Shown: positions 1 through 10,811 of the stretch, one piece after another
How the letters are laid out: each line of letters opens with the position of its first letter
How positions within the stretch are numbered: position 1 is the first letter of the stretch
NCBI RefSeq assembly: GCF_000715075.1
Contig: NC_134102.1
Location: forward strand, 46,323,348-46,387,347
DNA from: Nicotiana tabacum
Lineage: Eukaryota; Streptophyta; Magnoliopsida; Solanales; Solanaceae
Reading direction: 5' to 3'
DNA: 64,000 nt
Notes under the pieces: model-generated
What the model saw: only the letters and a program-made list of their open reading frames with translations
Told to the model about the DNA's origin: nothing
The model's database searches: none
Made by a program: the position numbers and the translations under genes

Positions 1-1949
1 ACTTGCTTAAATGAAAGCCCAAAAATGGGCCATTTCGGGTCGTCCAAAGAGGCCTTTTAAAGGCCTATTTTCTTCATATATTAGACTTAAAATAGAACAT
101 AATAACCAGACATAAGCTCTGCAAAGAATCCTCCCAAAAATTTCCCACAAACCATAATTGATTTTCTCTCCCTTTCAAGTTCTAATTGGAGGTAAAACCT
201 AGAGTTTGAAGAACCAAGATAGGAGCTGAGTTATCCAACAAATAAGGTGAGTTTACTGCTCTCTTTCATCCAGTTTTTCTTCTATAAATTCATGGTAAGT
301 CGTTCTATACTTGTGAGAACTCACGGGACGGTGATCGGAAGCCGTGAGTTCGAGTTATTCACTTGTAGCGGACTGTTTTGTGGACTGTTTTGTGTTGCTG
401 TTGGCTGCGTGTTTTACTACTATTTTGTGGAGTTTTGGATGAGGAAGGGGTTTTATAAACACCATATAAATGTAGGGTGGTTGGCTGGTCGTTCGTCATA
501 ACATTTTCGGGTCGTTTGACACTACTACGGTGGTCGTTTTGTGTACGAAGAGATTGGGGTGTGTTGGGCTGTTTTGTAGTATTTGATGGTGTATATAGGG
601 CTGGAAAATGATGTATATATGTTGTTATTGTTCTGTTCTTGTATTGTTGGTGTTATCTTGAATTTGGAGGAAGTAAGGATTATAGGGGAGATGCTGCCCG
701 TTTTAATACAAAATAGGTTTGTCGTTCGTTGTGCGATAGTTGTACCTTTCGTAACTTAACGATAGTATTATTATCATTCTTGTAGATTAAGGTGCGAAGA
801 GGTGAGTTCAACTTGGTGATTGGAAAGATTGTGATAAGGTATGTTAAGGCTAAGCCTTCCTTCATTTTGGCATGATCTCGTAGCTACATGTGTTAGTAAT
901 GAGACAAAAGAGAAGTTCATATTCATGAATTTATTCACACTATTCTAGTCTCATAAGTTACAATATTATTCCTTATCGAGACTCTATATTCAATTTTAGT
1001 ATTGTCTTCTTCCAGTCAAGAGAGCAGCAAGCCTATATATACAGTATTACAGTATTTTCATTACCATCGAGCTATAATCGATGGGCAGGCCCCTATTGGG
1101 CAACCTCTGATCAGATGAAAAGTTATATACCGAGCCTACTGTGACCGAGCGCCTATGAGCGAGCCCAGCATGGTCGAGATACATAGCCTAGTATGGCCGA
1201 GCGCCTATGAGCGAGCCTACTATGGCAGAAGCAGTTATATATACCGAGCCTTATAAGGCCGTACAATTATTTTACTTACTATATTGAAGGAGTTGAGTCA
1301 GTATCAGCAGGTAAGTATATCTCCAGATCATCTTTGACTCCCAGTTACTTCCAGTTATTATATTATCAGTTCAGTTTCGATTTTCAGTTATGTTATTGCC
1401 TTACATACTCGGTACATTATTTCGTACTGACGTCCCTTTTCCGGGGATGCTGCATTTCATGCATGCAGGTTCAGATAGACAGACGAGTAGATCTCCTCAG
1501 TAGGTGTTTCCCGAGTTCAGCCTGATCGGTAAGCTCCACGTTTTTCGGAGTTGCCAGGTCTAGAGTGTTGTGTACATCTTATGTATATCTGTATATATGT
1601 TATGGGTAGGTCGGGGCCCTGTTCCGATCATAGTACATCTATCAGTAGAGGCTTGTAGACATATCCTGTTGGTTAGTGCAGTATGTTGGGTTTGTAGGCC
1701 TGGTATGTATAATTTGGTGGTTTGTCAGCTGTAGTAGCTATGACGGCCTTTTCAGCCAAGCTTTATATTGATATTTAGTTAGCGCTAGTTTCCATTCAGT
1801 TTTATATTTTTCTTCGCAAATTGTCTTGCAAGGTGGCCCCATGGCCAAAGTATGACATTTTGTGTTCAGAGTCCCTTAGTCGCAATTTGGTACGCCAGGT
1901 TAGGTGAGGCACCGGGTGCATGTCTCGCTCCTAGGTTCGGGGTGTGACA
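1..1949 (+). mobile_element. Element A: 3' part of a Gypsy-type LTR, cut by window start
   Basis: The segment ends in TGTGACA, the usual LTR 3' end of the Gypsy families here. Much of it is collinear with the LTR of element G: the 'aggggagatgctgcccg' stretch near 685, the GAGCC/GGCCG phrase repeats near 1125-1260, and a 'cctcacatactcggtac'-like stretch near 1400. No internal region or coding sequence is seen. Base 1950 onward matches the interior of another LTR family, so A appears to have been inserted into that LTR. Whether it is a solo LTR or the 3' LTR of a full element cannot be told, since its left side lies outside the window. Short ORFs in it (for example 247-501) are not credible genes. 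Confidence 0.7.
1125..1260 (+). repeat. Degenerate CCGAGC phrase repeats in LTR A
   Basis: Phrases of the type 'accgagcctac..ggccgagcgcc' recur about five times. The same position in the LTRs of element G carries a cleaner 30-bp version, which supports a common LTR lineage. Confidence 0.6.
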
Positions 1950-4690
1950 TTTATGACTTGCGGTGATGGTTGATTTGGGTTTGGAAGGATTCGGGATGAA
2001 ATCGGAACACTTAGTTCCTTAATAGTGGCCTAAGATGGCCAAGTATGACTTGAGTCAACATTTTGAGTAAACGACCTCGGAACTAGGATTTGATGGTTCC
2101 AATAGGTTCGTATGATGATTTTGGACTTGGGCGTGTGTTCGGATCAAGTTTCGGGTGATTCGAGAGAGTTCCGGTGCTTAATGTTGAAAGTTGGCGTATT
2201 AAAGGTTTTAAAATTCTTTAAATTTGGTTTGAAGTAGACTTTAGTATTATTGAGGTCTATTTGAGATTCCGAGCCTAGGAATAGGTCCATATGGTGATTT
2301 ATAACTTGTGCGCAAAATTTGGTGTCATTACGAGTTGTCTAAATATGATTCGACGCATTCGGATCTAGTTGAAGAAGTTTAAAGTTCATAAGTTGATCAA
2401 TTTGGTTTTGGGATGCGATTCTTAGTTTCAGCATTATTTTACGTGTTTCGAGGGTTTGAGTAGGTCTATATTATGTTTATGGACTTGTTGGTGCATTTGG
2501 ACGGGGTTATTGGGGGCTCAGGTATTTCTGACTGCCCGAAGCTAAGTCCAAAAGTGCTGAGTTGCAGAGTGTGGTTTCCTTTTTCTCGAAGGCGAAGAAG
2601 GGATCATATTCGCGATTAAGGATTTGGGGGCTGGGTGATCTTGTTCTTCACGTTCGCGAAGTACGGGTCGCATTCGCGAAGGCTGGGGACCAGTGGCCTT
2701 CGCGTTCGCGATGGTCGTCCTGCGTTTGCGTAGAAGGGTAAAAGGGCTTGGGGTCAGTGTTGCCCTTCGCATTCGTGACGTGTAGGTCGCGTTCACGATG
2801 CTTTGGCTGGGCTAGCATTCGCCATCGCGAGGACCTGTTCGCGTTCGCGAAGGGCTTTTTCTGAGCCTTGGCACTTTTGCCTTCGCGATCGCGAAGAAGG
2901 GTCAACTGGGCAGAAACTTTTAAAAATCGTTATTTGGCTTATTTCCTTCATTTCTCACATTTCTTGGCCGATTATAGAGCTCCTTGGTGAGGCATATTCA
3001 CCTAGCTATTGAAGGTAAGTGATTTCTATATAATGTGAGCTTAACACTTAAATTATAGGAAGATTTTAACATGTAAATTGTGGAAATATTAGGATTTTGG
3101 TTGAAAACCTAGGTTTTGACAAAAATGGGATTAGACCACGAAAATGATTATGAAATTGAGTAGAAGTATATATTTGTGTTCGTGAGGTTATCGGTAATAT
3201 TTATTTACAAAACAATTCAGAATCCGGGCACATGGGCCCGAGGGTGAATTTTAGTAACCTTCCAAATTGGGTTGGGTAATTACTCTAATAGTTAAATTAT
3301 GGACTTTTGAGAAAATATTGATTAGTTTGTACAACCTTTGGCTAGTTTCGGATTGCTTGGCACCGACATGAGGCCCTTTAGTGCGATTTGTGGACCGGAA
3401 AGTGGACTTGAAAATGAGTTAAATCTCTTGTCTAACCTTGTAAGAGGGAATTAACCCCATAGGTATTTAAATTATTATTTGCTACAAATTGTGGGTGCTA
3501 CGTACGCACAAAGTGACGAGAGTCTGTACGTAGCAAAAATTTATGTTATGTCCGGGTAGACATAGGACTTTATTATGTAATACTTGTACTATTTGAACTC
3601 AACTTGTTAGTTTAATTACTTGTATCAATAAGTAAAATTTGAATAAAGATTTTGTTAGACCGAGCTTCATTACTTAGAGATTTGGCGGGATGTTTAATTA
3701 TTGATGGAAAATTTATATTCCTTTATGGGCTTACCTTGGGGTTGTAAACACATAATTCATAGCCCGAAGAGTTTTCCTATTCCTGTGGATCGGGCCAAAT
3801 GCCTCAACAATATTTATATATAATGTGATGCATCCATGGATCAGGCTATACGACCTCGATATTGTATGTACATGATTATTATCGATCGGACGGTACGACC
3901 TCGGCATAACTCGTGTGTGTTGTCGCTAGGAGTCCGATTATACTCTCGACATATCCTTCATGATTTGAGAAATTGTAATTACCTATTGGCCCTTACTTGT
4001 TGAGATTAGCATGTGATATTTGGGGACTTTTAACTTGTTATTTTGTTAAAGAATCACTTATTTATTGCCTCATATTCCATTAATACCGTTGTATTTCATG
4101 CCTATTTATAATCCTTGGACTTTATATATATTAACCACTAGTAAGTGTCAATGTCGACCCCTCGTCACTACTTCTTCGAGGTTAGACTAGATACTGGGTA
4201 CACGTTGCTTATGATCTCCTGCTACACTTCTGTATAAATTGTGCAGGTTCTCAGGCAGGTACATCTAATGTTCGTCCAGACGTGCATCCACATTATCCAG
4301 AGACCTAGTGGTGAGCTGCTTCCCATGCTCCATTCTGCAGCACTCGGAGCCTCCTCTTGTTGTATTTATTATTTCTGTCTATTCTATTTCAGACAGTATT
4401 TGTAGGGAGTTTTGTATATTCTACTAGATGCTCGTGCACTTATGATACCGAGTTTTGGGGATTACTAGTAGATATTCATGGTTTTTGTCTATTAATTTCA
4501 CTACTTCACCCTTATGATTATGTTATGCTTTATGTTACTATGGTTATTTACCCTTAGCTCTTTATTAAATAAAAAAATCAATGTCTTTAAAAATACTAAA
4601 ATGAACAATTAAATTGATAGTTAATCGCTGGCTTGCCTAGCGGCGACGTTGGGCGCCATCACGGCCTTTAGTGGGAATTGGGTCGTGACA
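1950..4690 (+). mobile_element. LTR B1, Gypsy type, 5' end removed by element A
   Basis: The first bases match the LTR of element D about 80 bp from its start (the 'gtgacttgccgggatggttg' region near 22366). The segment ends in GGGTCGTGACA at 4690. The next bases, TTATCCGTGCAG, match the interior of the D-type LTR near 41068. B1 is therefore best read as a solo or end-truncated LTR inserted into another LTR, with TTATC as the right copy of the target duplication. The left copy would lie outside the window. No coding region is seen; the stretch has LTR-like composition and a GC-rich palindromic block at 2580-2905. Confidence 0.65.
2580..2905 (+). repeat. Cluster of TTCGCGAA-type palindromic words in LTR B1
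   Basis: Variants of GTTCGCGAAG, ATTCGCGAAG and CTTCGCGATCGCGAAG occur roughly ten times in about 325 bp, spaced irregularly by 15-40 bp. The block is far richer in CG than the flanking LTR. An equivalent block with the same words sits in the 5' LTR of element D (22995-23270), so it is a property of the LTR family. Confidence 0.75.
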
Positions 4691-5277
4691 TTATCCGTGC
4701 AGTGTGTGGATAAGGATCCATCCCCCTAGGGTCACCCTCTCATGTTTCTCTCTTGATGGTGTACACGCGGTATGAGGAAACTAGCCAATGTGTGCTTTGG
4801 TTATTGCACTTCTTCTCTACTTGCAATTTCCTTGAATGAATACATGTTTTATTCGCATATCTTCTCTATATGCTAGATCATGAATGGATACATGCCTTGT
4901 TTTGCATATCTTCTCTATATGTTGGATTGTTAACTGAGTTGAGCATGTTACAATATCTTGTGCACTGAGGTGGCTTTATTTGAGATTCATGACTTGATCA
5001 TATTATTGATGTGTACTTGTGAGATTTATGAACAGAATAGGTTATTAGCGAGTGTCATTGATAATTCTTGCCTCTATTACCTCGCCGAGGTAGTTATGAT
5101 ATTTGTTGGGTAGATGGGGTCGGTTGTACTCATACTACACTCTACACTTAATTGTGTAGATCCAAATGCCATTAAAAATACTCAAATGAACAATTCAATG
5201 TATAGTTCACCGTTGGCTTGCCAAGCGGCGACATTGGGCGCCATCATGGTCTTTAGTGGGAATTGGGTTGTGATAGC
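4691..5277 (+). mobile_element. Element B: chimeric 3' end of a Gypsy LTR
   Basis: 4691-5163 follows the D-type LTR (the 'ggatccatccccctagggtc' stretch, then 'ttacctcgccgagg'). At about 5164 it switches to the B1-type LTR end (compare 4588-4690), finishing in a mutated GGGTTGTGATA. A 23-bp phrase containing 'caccgttggcttgcc' occurs at 5205-5227 and again at 5281-5303, after which the D-type leader ('cttatcttcgagaggctat') resumes. The primer-binding site expected here is missing. Template switching or ectopic recombination between two LTR families would explain this. Confidence 0.55.
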
Positions 5278-5411
5278 TTGGTTCACCGTTGGCTTGCCAA
5301 GCGTCCGTACTTATCTTCGAGAGGCTATAGGGTATTATAAAACTTCTCTTTCTTCATCTCCTATCATGCAGTTGATGTTGTACTAAGTATCTTTCTCTTA
5401 TTCTCTCATAG

Positions 5412-6555
5412 ATGATGAGAACGAGCGTGGCAGATGTACCCGACGAAGGAGGAACTGCTCCCCATGTTGTTAGAGGCCAAGGTAGAGGCCGAGGGAGGGC
5501 TCCAGCTCCTGCTAGAGGTCGAGGGCATCCTAGAGTTGCTCCCGTTTTACCATCAGTGGATCCAGTAGAGGGACCTGTCATTAAGGAGCAGGGTGAGGCT
5601 CTTGCAACTGAGTTGGCTCCGGTAGACTTCATGTCCGCACTGGATTTTAGGAGGTCATGGGTCATATGCTGCAGTTCATGGACTCTATGGCGCAGGCTAG
5701 TTTATTTCCAGCAGACCCAACCATATTTCAGGTGGGAGGGGAAGCACAGACCCCTACCGCTCAAGCTCCAGGGCATGTTGTTTCCGTATATCAGACCCTA
5801 GGTGCACTACCTGCGGGCGGGGCTCAGCCAGTTGCAGCGGCTATACTCGAGCCCAAACCATATGTGACCGTCCAGCCGCATAAGTTGTTGAATAGATGGA
5901 CCAGGCTACATCATCCTGCCTTTGGCGGTGCCCGACATGAGGACCCCCATGACTTTATTAATCATTGCAGAGACAGGCTGCACAACATGAGAGTATTAGA
6001 GTACTCCGGGGTGGACTTCACCACATTTCAGTTGGAGGGCAGGGCCCGTAGATGGTGGCAGTCCTATCTTCTTTGCAGACTAGTAGGTTCGCCTCCTTTG
6101 ACCTAGGACCAGTTCACACGTCTCTTTCTGGAGAGATATATTCCACCCTCTCAGAGGGAAGATCTACGGGGTCAATTCGAGCGACTCCAGCAGGGCTAGA
6201 TGTCTGTGACCGATTATGAGGCGAGGTTCTCTGAGTTGTCTCATCATGCACTTATGATACTCCTCACCAATGCGGAGAGAGTGCGGAGATTTATTGCGGG
6301 TTTACATTATGGTATTCAGGTTACTATGGCCCGAGAGGTTGAGATAGGAACTCCTTATAAGCAGGTTGTGGAGATAGCTCGAAGGATTGAGGGTATCCAC
6401 ACCCAGGGCCGATTGTATACAATGGGGGAAAAGAGTCCTTAGCATTCTAGAGGATACAGTGGTGCCCCCTCTGAGGGAAGGGGCCAGTTCATGAGGGGTC
6501 ATTCTAGAAAGCCCACTTATTCAGCACCACCACCTTCTCAGATCAAATTTAAATT
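5412..6555 (+). pseudogene. gag: Decayed gag of element B (Gypsy)
   Basis: The start ATGATGAGAACG follows the 'ttattctctcatag' leader, which also precedes the gag starts of elements C (13428) and D (34937). The N-terminus is rich in Arg-Gly and Pro, as in the related gags. The frame shifts near 5650 and the Retrotrans_gag core then follows: 'DPHDFINHC', 'FQLEGRARRWWQSYL', and 'MSVTDYEARFSELSHHALM' from 6200. In-frame TAG codons at 6104-6106 and just before 6200 break it, and another follows near 6437. No zinc knuckle, protease or pol follows: homology stops near 6550 where the sequence changes to an unrelated repeat. This is an inactive remnant. Family assignment to Tekay/Del-like chromoviruses rests on similarity to elements C and D. 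Confidence 0.75.
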
Positions 6556-7530
6556 TTGCAGGCGACTGCCTTCTAATGGGAATTTTAAATTCAAATTTTA
6601 CAGGTGCCTACCTTCTAATGCGGGTATTTTAGATTTTACAACTCTGACAACTTCGGAATAGTACACAGCCTGTCTAACCTTCAAAGACAAATGCTCTGAC
6701 AACATCGGAATGGTACACAACCCATCTAACCTTTAAAGAGAAATGCTCTGACAACTTTAGAACAGTACACAACCCGTCTAACCTTCTAAGTCAAATGCTC
6801 CGACAACTTCGGAATGGTACATAGCCCGTATAACCTTCAAAGTCAAATGCTTAGATCACTTTGGACGGTACCCAGCCCGGATTTCTTTCAAGTCAAATGC
6901 TTCGATCACTTTAAACTGGTACCCAGCCCGAAATGTTTTCAACCCAAATGGTCTGGTCACTTCGGACCAGTGACCAGCCTAGATTTCTTTCAAATCATAG
7001 TTCCAACTTGGGACCTCATTTCATTCAAAGAATCAAATTGTACCTGCATCGAATCCACATCCATCATTCCACTTAGTATGATTCACCCCCTCAAGTCAAA
7101 TGGAAGCATAGTCCACACCACGTCAACTCAAATAGAAAAGACGCCACACAATGTGAAATTATTATTTTACATCAAACTGTGGCACATTCTGAGGATGGAC
7201 GTCGAGCTTTTCAATAGCAATTAGCATCCCAATCCCAAGTACCATTTAGCTTACATCTCATTGACATGAGGTATGTAGGTAATCCAAGTCCCTAAGTCAA
7301 AATAAAATCTCTAGTGTCATCATGGCTTGATACTAGGGCAATTTTTAAAATCAAAATCAAAATTAAATCCATTCGGATCCACTCTACTTTGTCATCAATC
7401 AACTTTTCAAAATGCAATCGGCCCGATTCTCGTTACACTCGAGATATGTAGGAAACTCGGCAAGAGTTCGGTCGTATCCATATTAAAGCCCATCAATCCA
7501 TCCATCACATCTAGCATCCACACCCTAGTA
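6556..7530. repeat. Unassigned repeat block between elements B and C
   Basis: It begins with two near copies of a 'tttaaattttgcaggcgac' / 'tcaaattttacaggtgcc' phrase and continues into a 52-bp tandem array (6635-6995). After the array, 6996-7530 shows nothing I can assign. The ORFs here (6814-7224, 7327-7656) have no recognisable motif. It may be part of an LTR of another family, but I see no termini. Confidence 0.4.
6635..6995. repeat. Tandem repeat, about 52-bp period, about 7 copies
   Basis: The phrase 'tcaaatgctctgacaac' starts successive units at about 6642, 6694, 6746, 6798, 6850, 6900 and 6950, giving steps of 52, 52, 52, 52, 50 and about 50. Each unit also carries 'cggaatggtac' and 'cagcccg..ctaacctt'. 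Units drift towards the right end, where 'ctctgacaac' becomes 'cttcgatcac'. Confidence 0.85.
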
Positions 7531-10500
7531 TGTAACGACCCAGCCGGTCGTTTTGAGTATTTTAGCTCTGTTACCCTATTTATTTCCTCATCTATTTTAT
7601 ATTGTGGTTATGTGACTTACAGGGGTATTTGTTTTTGGTTTCGGGTGAGTTTATGAGTGAAATGTGACACTTAGTCCCTAAGTTGGAGGCTTAAGTTGAA
7701 AGAGTTGACCGGAGTTTGACTTTGATATAGATGACTCTGTAATGGAGTTTTGACTTTTTCAATAGCTCTGTATGGTGATTTTGGACTTAGGGGTGTGTCC
7801 GGATGTTGATTTGGAATTCTGTAGGTCGTTTCAGCTTGAATTGGAAAACATTAGAAAGTGAAGGTTTGGAAGGTTAAGCAGTTTGACCGGGAGTTGACTT
7901 TATAGATATCGGGGTCAGATTCCGATTCCGGAAGTTGGAATAGGTCTGTTATGTCATTTATGAATTGTGTACAAATTTTGAGGTCAATCAGAGTTGTTTT
8001 GGTATGAATCGGCATTAGTTTTGGAAGTCGGATGTTCATAGTCTCAATGGGCTTGAATTGGGTAGCGATTCGTAGAATTTTTGTTGTTTGGTGTGATTTT
8101 TGGTCTCGAGTAGGTCCTCTATATGTGTTGGAACTTGTTGGTATATTAGGACGGGGTCTCGGAGGTCCCCAGAATGAATCGTATTGGAATCGGACCATTT
8201 TGAACTTGGTTGAATTACTGAAGCTGTTGTTGTTCTGGTGTCATCGCACCTGTGGAGGGATTTTCCGCAGATGTGAACACGCAGGTGTGCGTGGTTGATC
8301 GCAAAAGTGGAGTGGGCCAACCCAGGCCAGGGTTGCAGGTGCAGACACCTAGGCGCAAATGCGCATCCGCAGGCATGACGTTTCTTCCGCAGAAGCGGAA
8401 CTGGGAGGGACTTGTGAAGGACAGCATGTGCGGTCGAATCTCCACAGAAGCGAGCTTGCATAAGTGAGCAATTTTCCGCATAAGTGAAGGGGGATGGGCC
8501 TGAGTGAGGACCGCACCTGCTATGGAAATTCCGCAGGTGCGAAGCCTCAAATGCGGCTGGTGGCTCACAGGTTTGACATCGTTGGGCAGAAAAGGGGTAA
8601 GTTCGAAGGTTTAATTTCATTCTTCATCTTTTGACTTAGAGAGCTCGGTTTGTGGCTATTTCAAGTGATGTTCAAGGAAATCATTGGAGTAAGTTATTCT
8701 AACTCGTAATTGGCTATTATATATGAATCCATCGTTATATTTGTCATTTAATTAGTGATTTGAGTTGGAAAATTTGGGAAAAATTATGAAACTTCATAGA
8801 CCAAATTTTGGGTATTTAAAAGGAGATTTAAGCTCTGATTTGAGTAATTTTTGTATGGTTGGACTCGTTATCGAATGGGTATTCAGATTTTATAAGTTTC
8901 GTCGGGTTCCGAGATGCGGGTCTGGGTTGACTTTTTGAGTTAACTTTTTGTTTCTCTTTAAAGATTGCAACTTCATTGTTCGGAATAGCTTCTTATAGTT
9001 TGTATTTATGGTATGAATTTATTTTGGCTAGATTCGAGTCGTTCGGAGTTGGATAATCGCGGGAAGGGCTTACTAGTGGATTGAGTTAGCGTGTTTTAAG
9101 GTAAGTGTCTTGCCTAAATTTGTGTGAGGGAAATTACCCCTTAGGATTGGTGTTATTTTGTATTAATTGTGGTATGTGAAAGTCGTGAACGCAAGGTGAC
9201 GAATGTGTACACAGGCTAAATGTGGTAATTGACAGGTTTTAGCTATGTAGATTATTTCCATGCCTTTAATTGAGTTGCCATAACATGTTATATTCATCAT
9301 CATTAGTCTATCTTCACATGCTTCACTTGACTTTGTTAATACTTGTATTATGTCTTACTTGCTAATTGTCTTTACATGCTTAGTTGAAGTTATTGTTCTC
9401 TCAATTCCTTATTCATTATTTAACGGTTGAGTTTCTTTACTTGAAATTGTTATTTCTTGGAATATCTTATTGTTGAATTATGGTGTTGAAGTTAGAAAGG
9501 TCGTGACTCACATTGAGGCAAAGTTGTAAATTTGCCGAAACACCATTGTTGTTGAGTTATTCAAGTTCGGTTGCTATTATTGAGACTCGTATACTTATTG
9601 TGGTTTAGCCATGGGGTATTTATTGTGGAAACACTATTATTATTGACTTCTTTGGCAAGTTGTGGCATTGGGCACTTGAGGTGTGAATTATGATATGTTG
9701 TGATATTGATAAGTATGTGGTGGTATAAGGATTGGGGTTGAAATGCATGTGGTGAGATAAGGTGGGCTTGATACGCATGTTGCTAGTAGGGGAACTACTT
9801 GAAGACATGCGGTGTGGTAAGGTGGGCTAAAACACGGGTAGTTATTTCGGGAAAATGATTTTCAAAACTAAATGCAAGGCTCCCTCTGTGATATAAGGAA
9901 AGATTGTGATTTGATTGTGAAATGAGACTATGAGGCGATACCTTGGTAGTGATTCTTGTTGATACCTTTCATTTAAATCACTTGTGTTTTGGTTGCATCA
10001 TTTCCTTAACATTCTTATTTCGTGTTTCTTCCATAATGTCTTAATTGCCTTAGTTTCAGTGTAGCTATTCTTGTTATATCTTTTCCTTGTATCATTTCCC
10101 TTGCTTTCATTATCATACTATACTATACCTGCTCAGTTTCTTTATTTATTCCAGTAGGTGTCTTGACCCGACCTCGTCACTACTCTACCGAGGTTAGGCT
10201 TGATACTTACTAGGTACCATTGTAGTGTACTCATACTATGTTTCTGCATATCTTTCGCAGATCCAGGTACTTCATATCAGCCTAGGCCCCAGTGAGTTGA
10301 GCTTGGATCGGAGACTTCAAGGTATACATGTCGGCGTCCGCAGGCCTCGGTGTCACCCTCTATCTAGTTTTATATCATTCTTGTTTTATTAGATATTGTT
10401 GTATAGGGATGTTCAGTATACTCATGTATATCTTGTGACTGTGTATCACCGAATTTTGGGAGTAATGTTCAGTTGAGTTGCGGAGTCTTTTTATGATAGC

Positions 10501-10623
10501 TATTGGTTAATTTGAAAGTTTTATTACTATTTCAGTCAAATTATACATGTATGCTAAGCTTACCTAGTCTTAAAGACTAGGTGCCATCACGACATCCTAC
10601 GGAGGAAAATTGGGGTCATGACA
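7531..10623 (+). mobile_element. Element C 5' LTR (Gypsy)
   Basis: It begins TGTAACGACCCAGCCGG and ends GGGTCATGACA, directly followed by a primer-binding site. The first 1.4 kb is collinear with the 3' LTR at 18216-19622. The length, about 3.1 kb, is large but usual for this superfamily. It contains a palindromic word block at 8235-8575. ORFs inside it (for example 8036-8620 on the - strand) come from that GC-rich block and are not genes. Confidence 0.85.
8235..8575 (+). repeat. Cluster of CCGC(N4)GCGG-type words in element C LTR
   Basis: Words such as CCGCAGAAGCGG, CCGCAGGTGCG, GCGCAAATGCGC and CACAGAAGCGAG recur through about 340 bp. The 3' LTR holds the matching block at 18935-19230. The position in the LTR is the same as that of the TTCGCGAA block in the B1/D-type LTRs, but the words differ. 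Confidence 0.7.
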
Positions 10624-10626
10624 AGT

Positions 10627-10638
10627 TGGTATCAGAGC
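10627..10638 (+). other. Primer-binding site of element C (initiator Met tRNA)
   Basis: TGGTATCAGAGC lies three bases after the LTR end. It is complementary to the 3' end of plant initiator tRNA-Met, the usual primer of these Gypsy families. Confidence 0.9.
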
Positions 10639-10811
10639 TCTTGGTTTATAGGTGTTACGAGTCACAAGCAGGTTTAGTCAAGTCTCGCAGATCGGTAGGA
10701 AGATATCTGTACTTATCTTCGAGAGGCTATGGAACTGTTAGGAAAACTTCACTTCTTTGATTCCTTATCGTGTGAATTTATTGACTTCGAATTCTGAAAC
10801 TTTGTCTTTCT
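10639..10811 (+). other. Element C leader, left part
   Basis: It is collinear with the leader of element D ('gtacttatcttcgagaggct'). It is broken at 10811 by the solo LTR and resumes at 13411 with 'attctctcacag' just before the gag start. Confidence 0.8.
10807..10811 (+). repeat. Target-site duplication TTTCT, left copy
   Basis: Identical to 13411-13415 on the other side of the solo LTR. Confidence 0.9.

Noticed and set aside
5164..5277. Independent small transposon at the end of element B
   Set aside because: It aligns with the last 100 bases of LTR B1, so it is an LTR end and not a separate element.
6635..6995. CRISPR-like array
   Set aside because: The repeats are contiguous without spacers, and the genome is that of a plant.
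8036..8620. 194-codon - strand ORF with many Cys and His
   Set aside because: It lies in the palindromic word block of the element C LTR; the Cys/His pattern comes from the repeated GCA/TGC words. A similar ORF appears at 18928-19293 in the other LTR.
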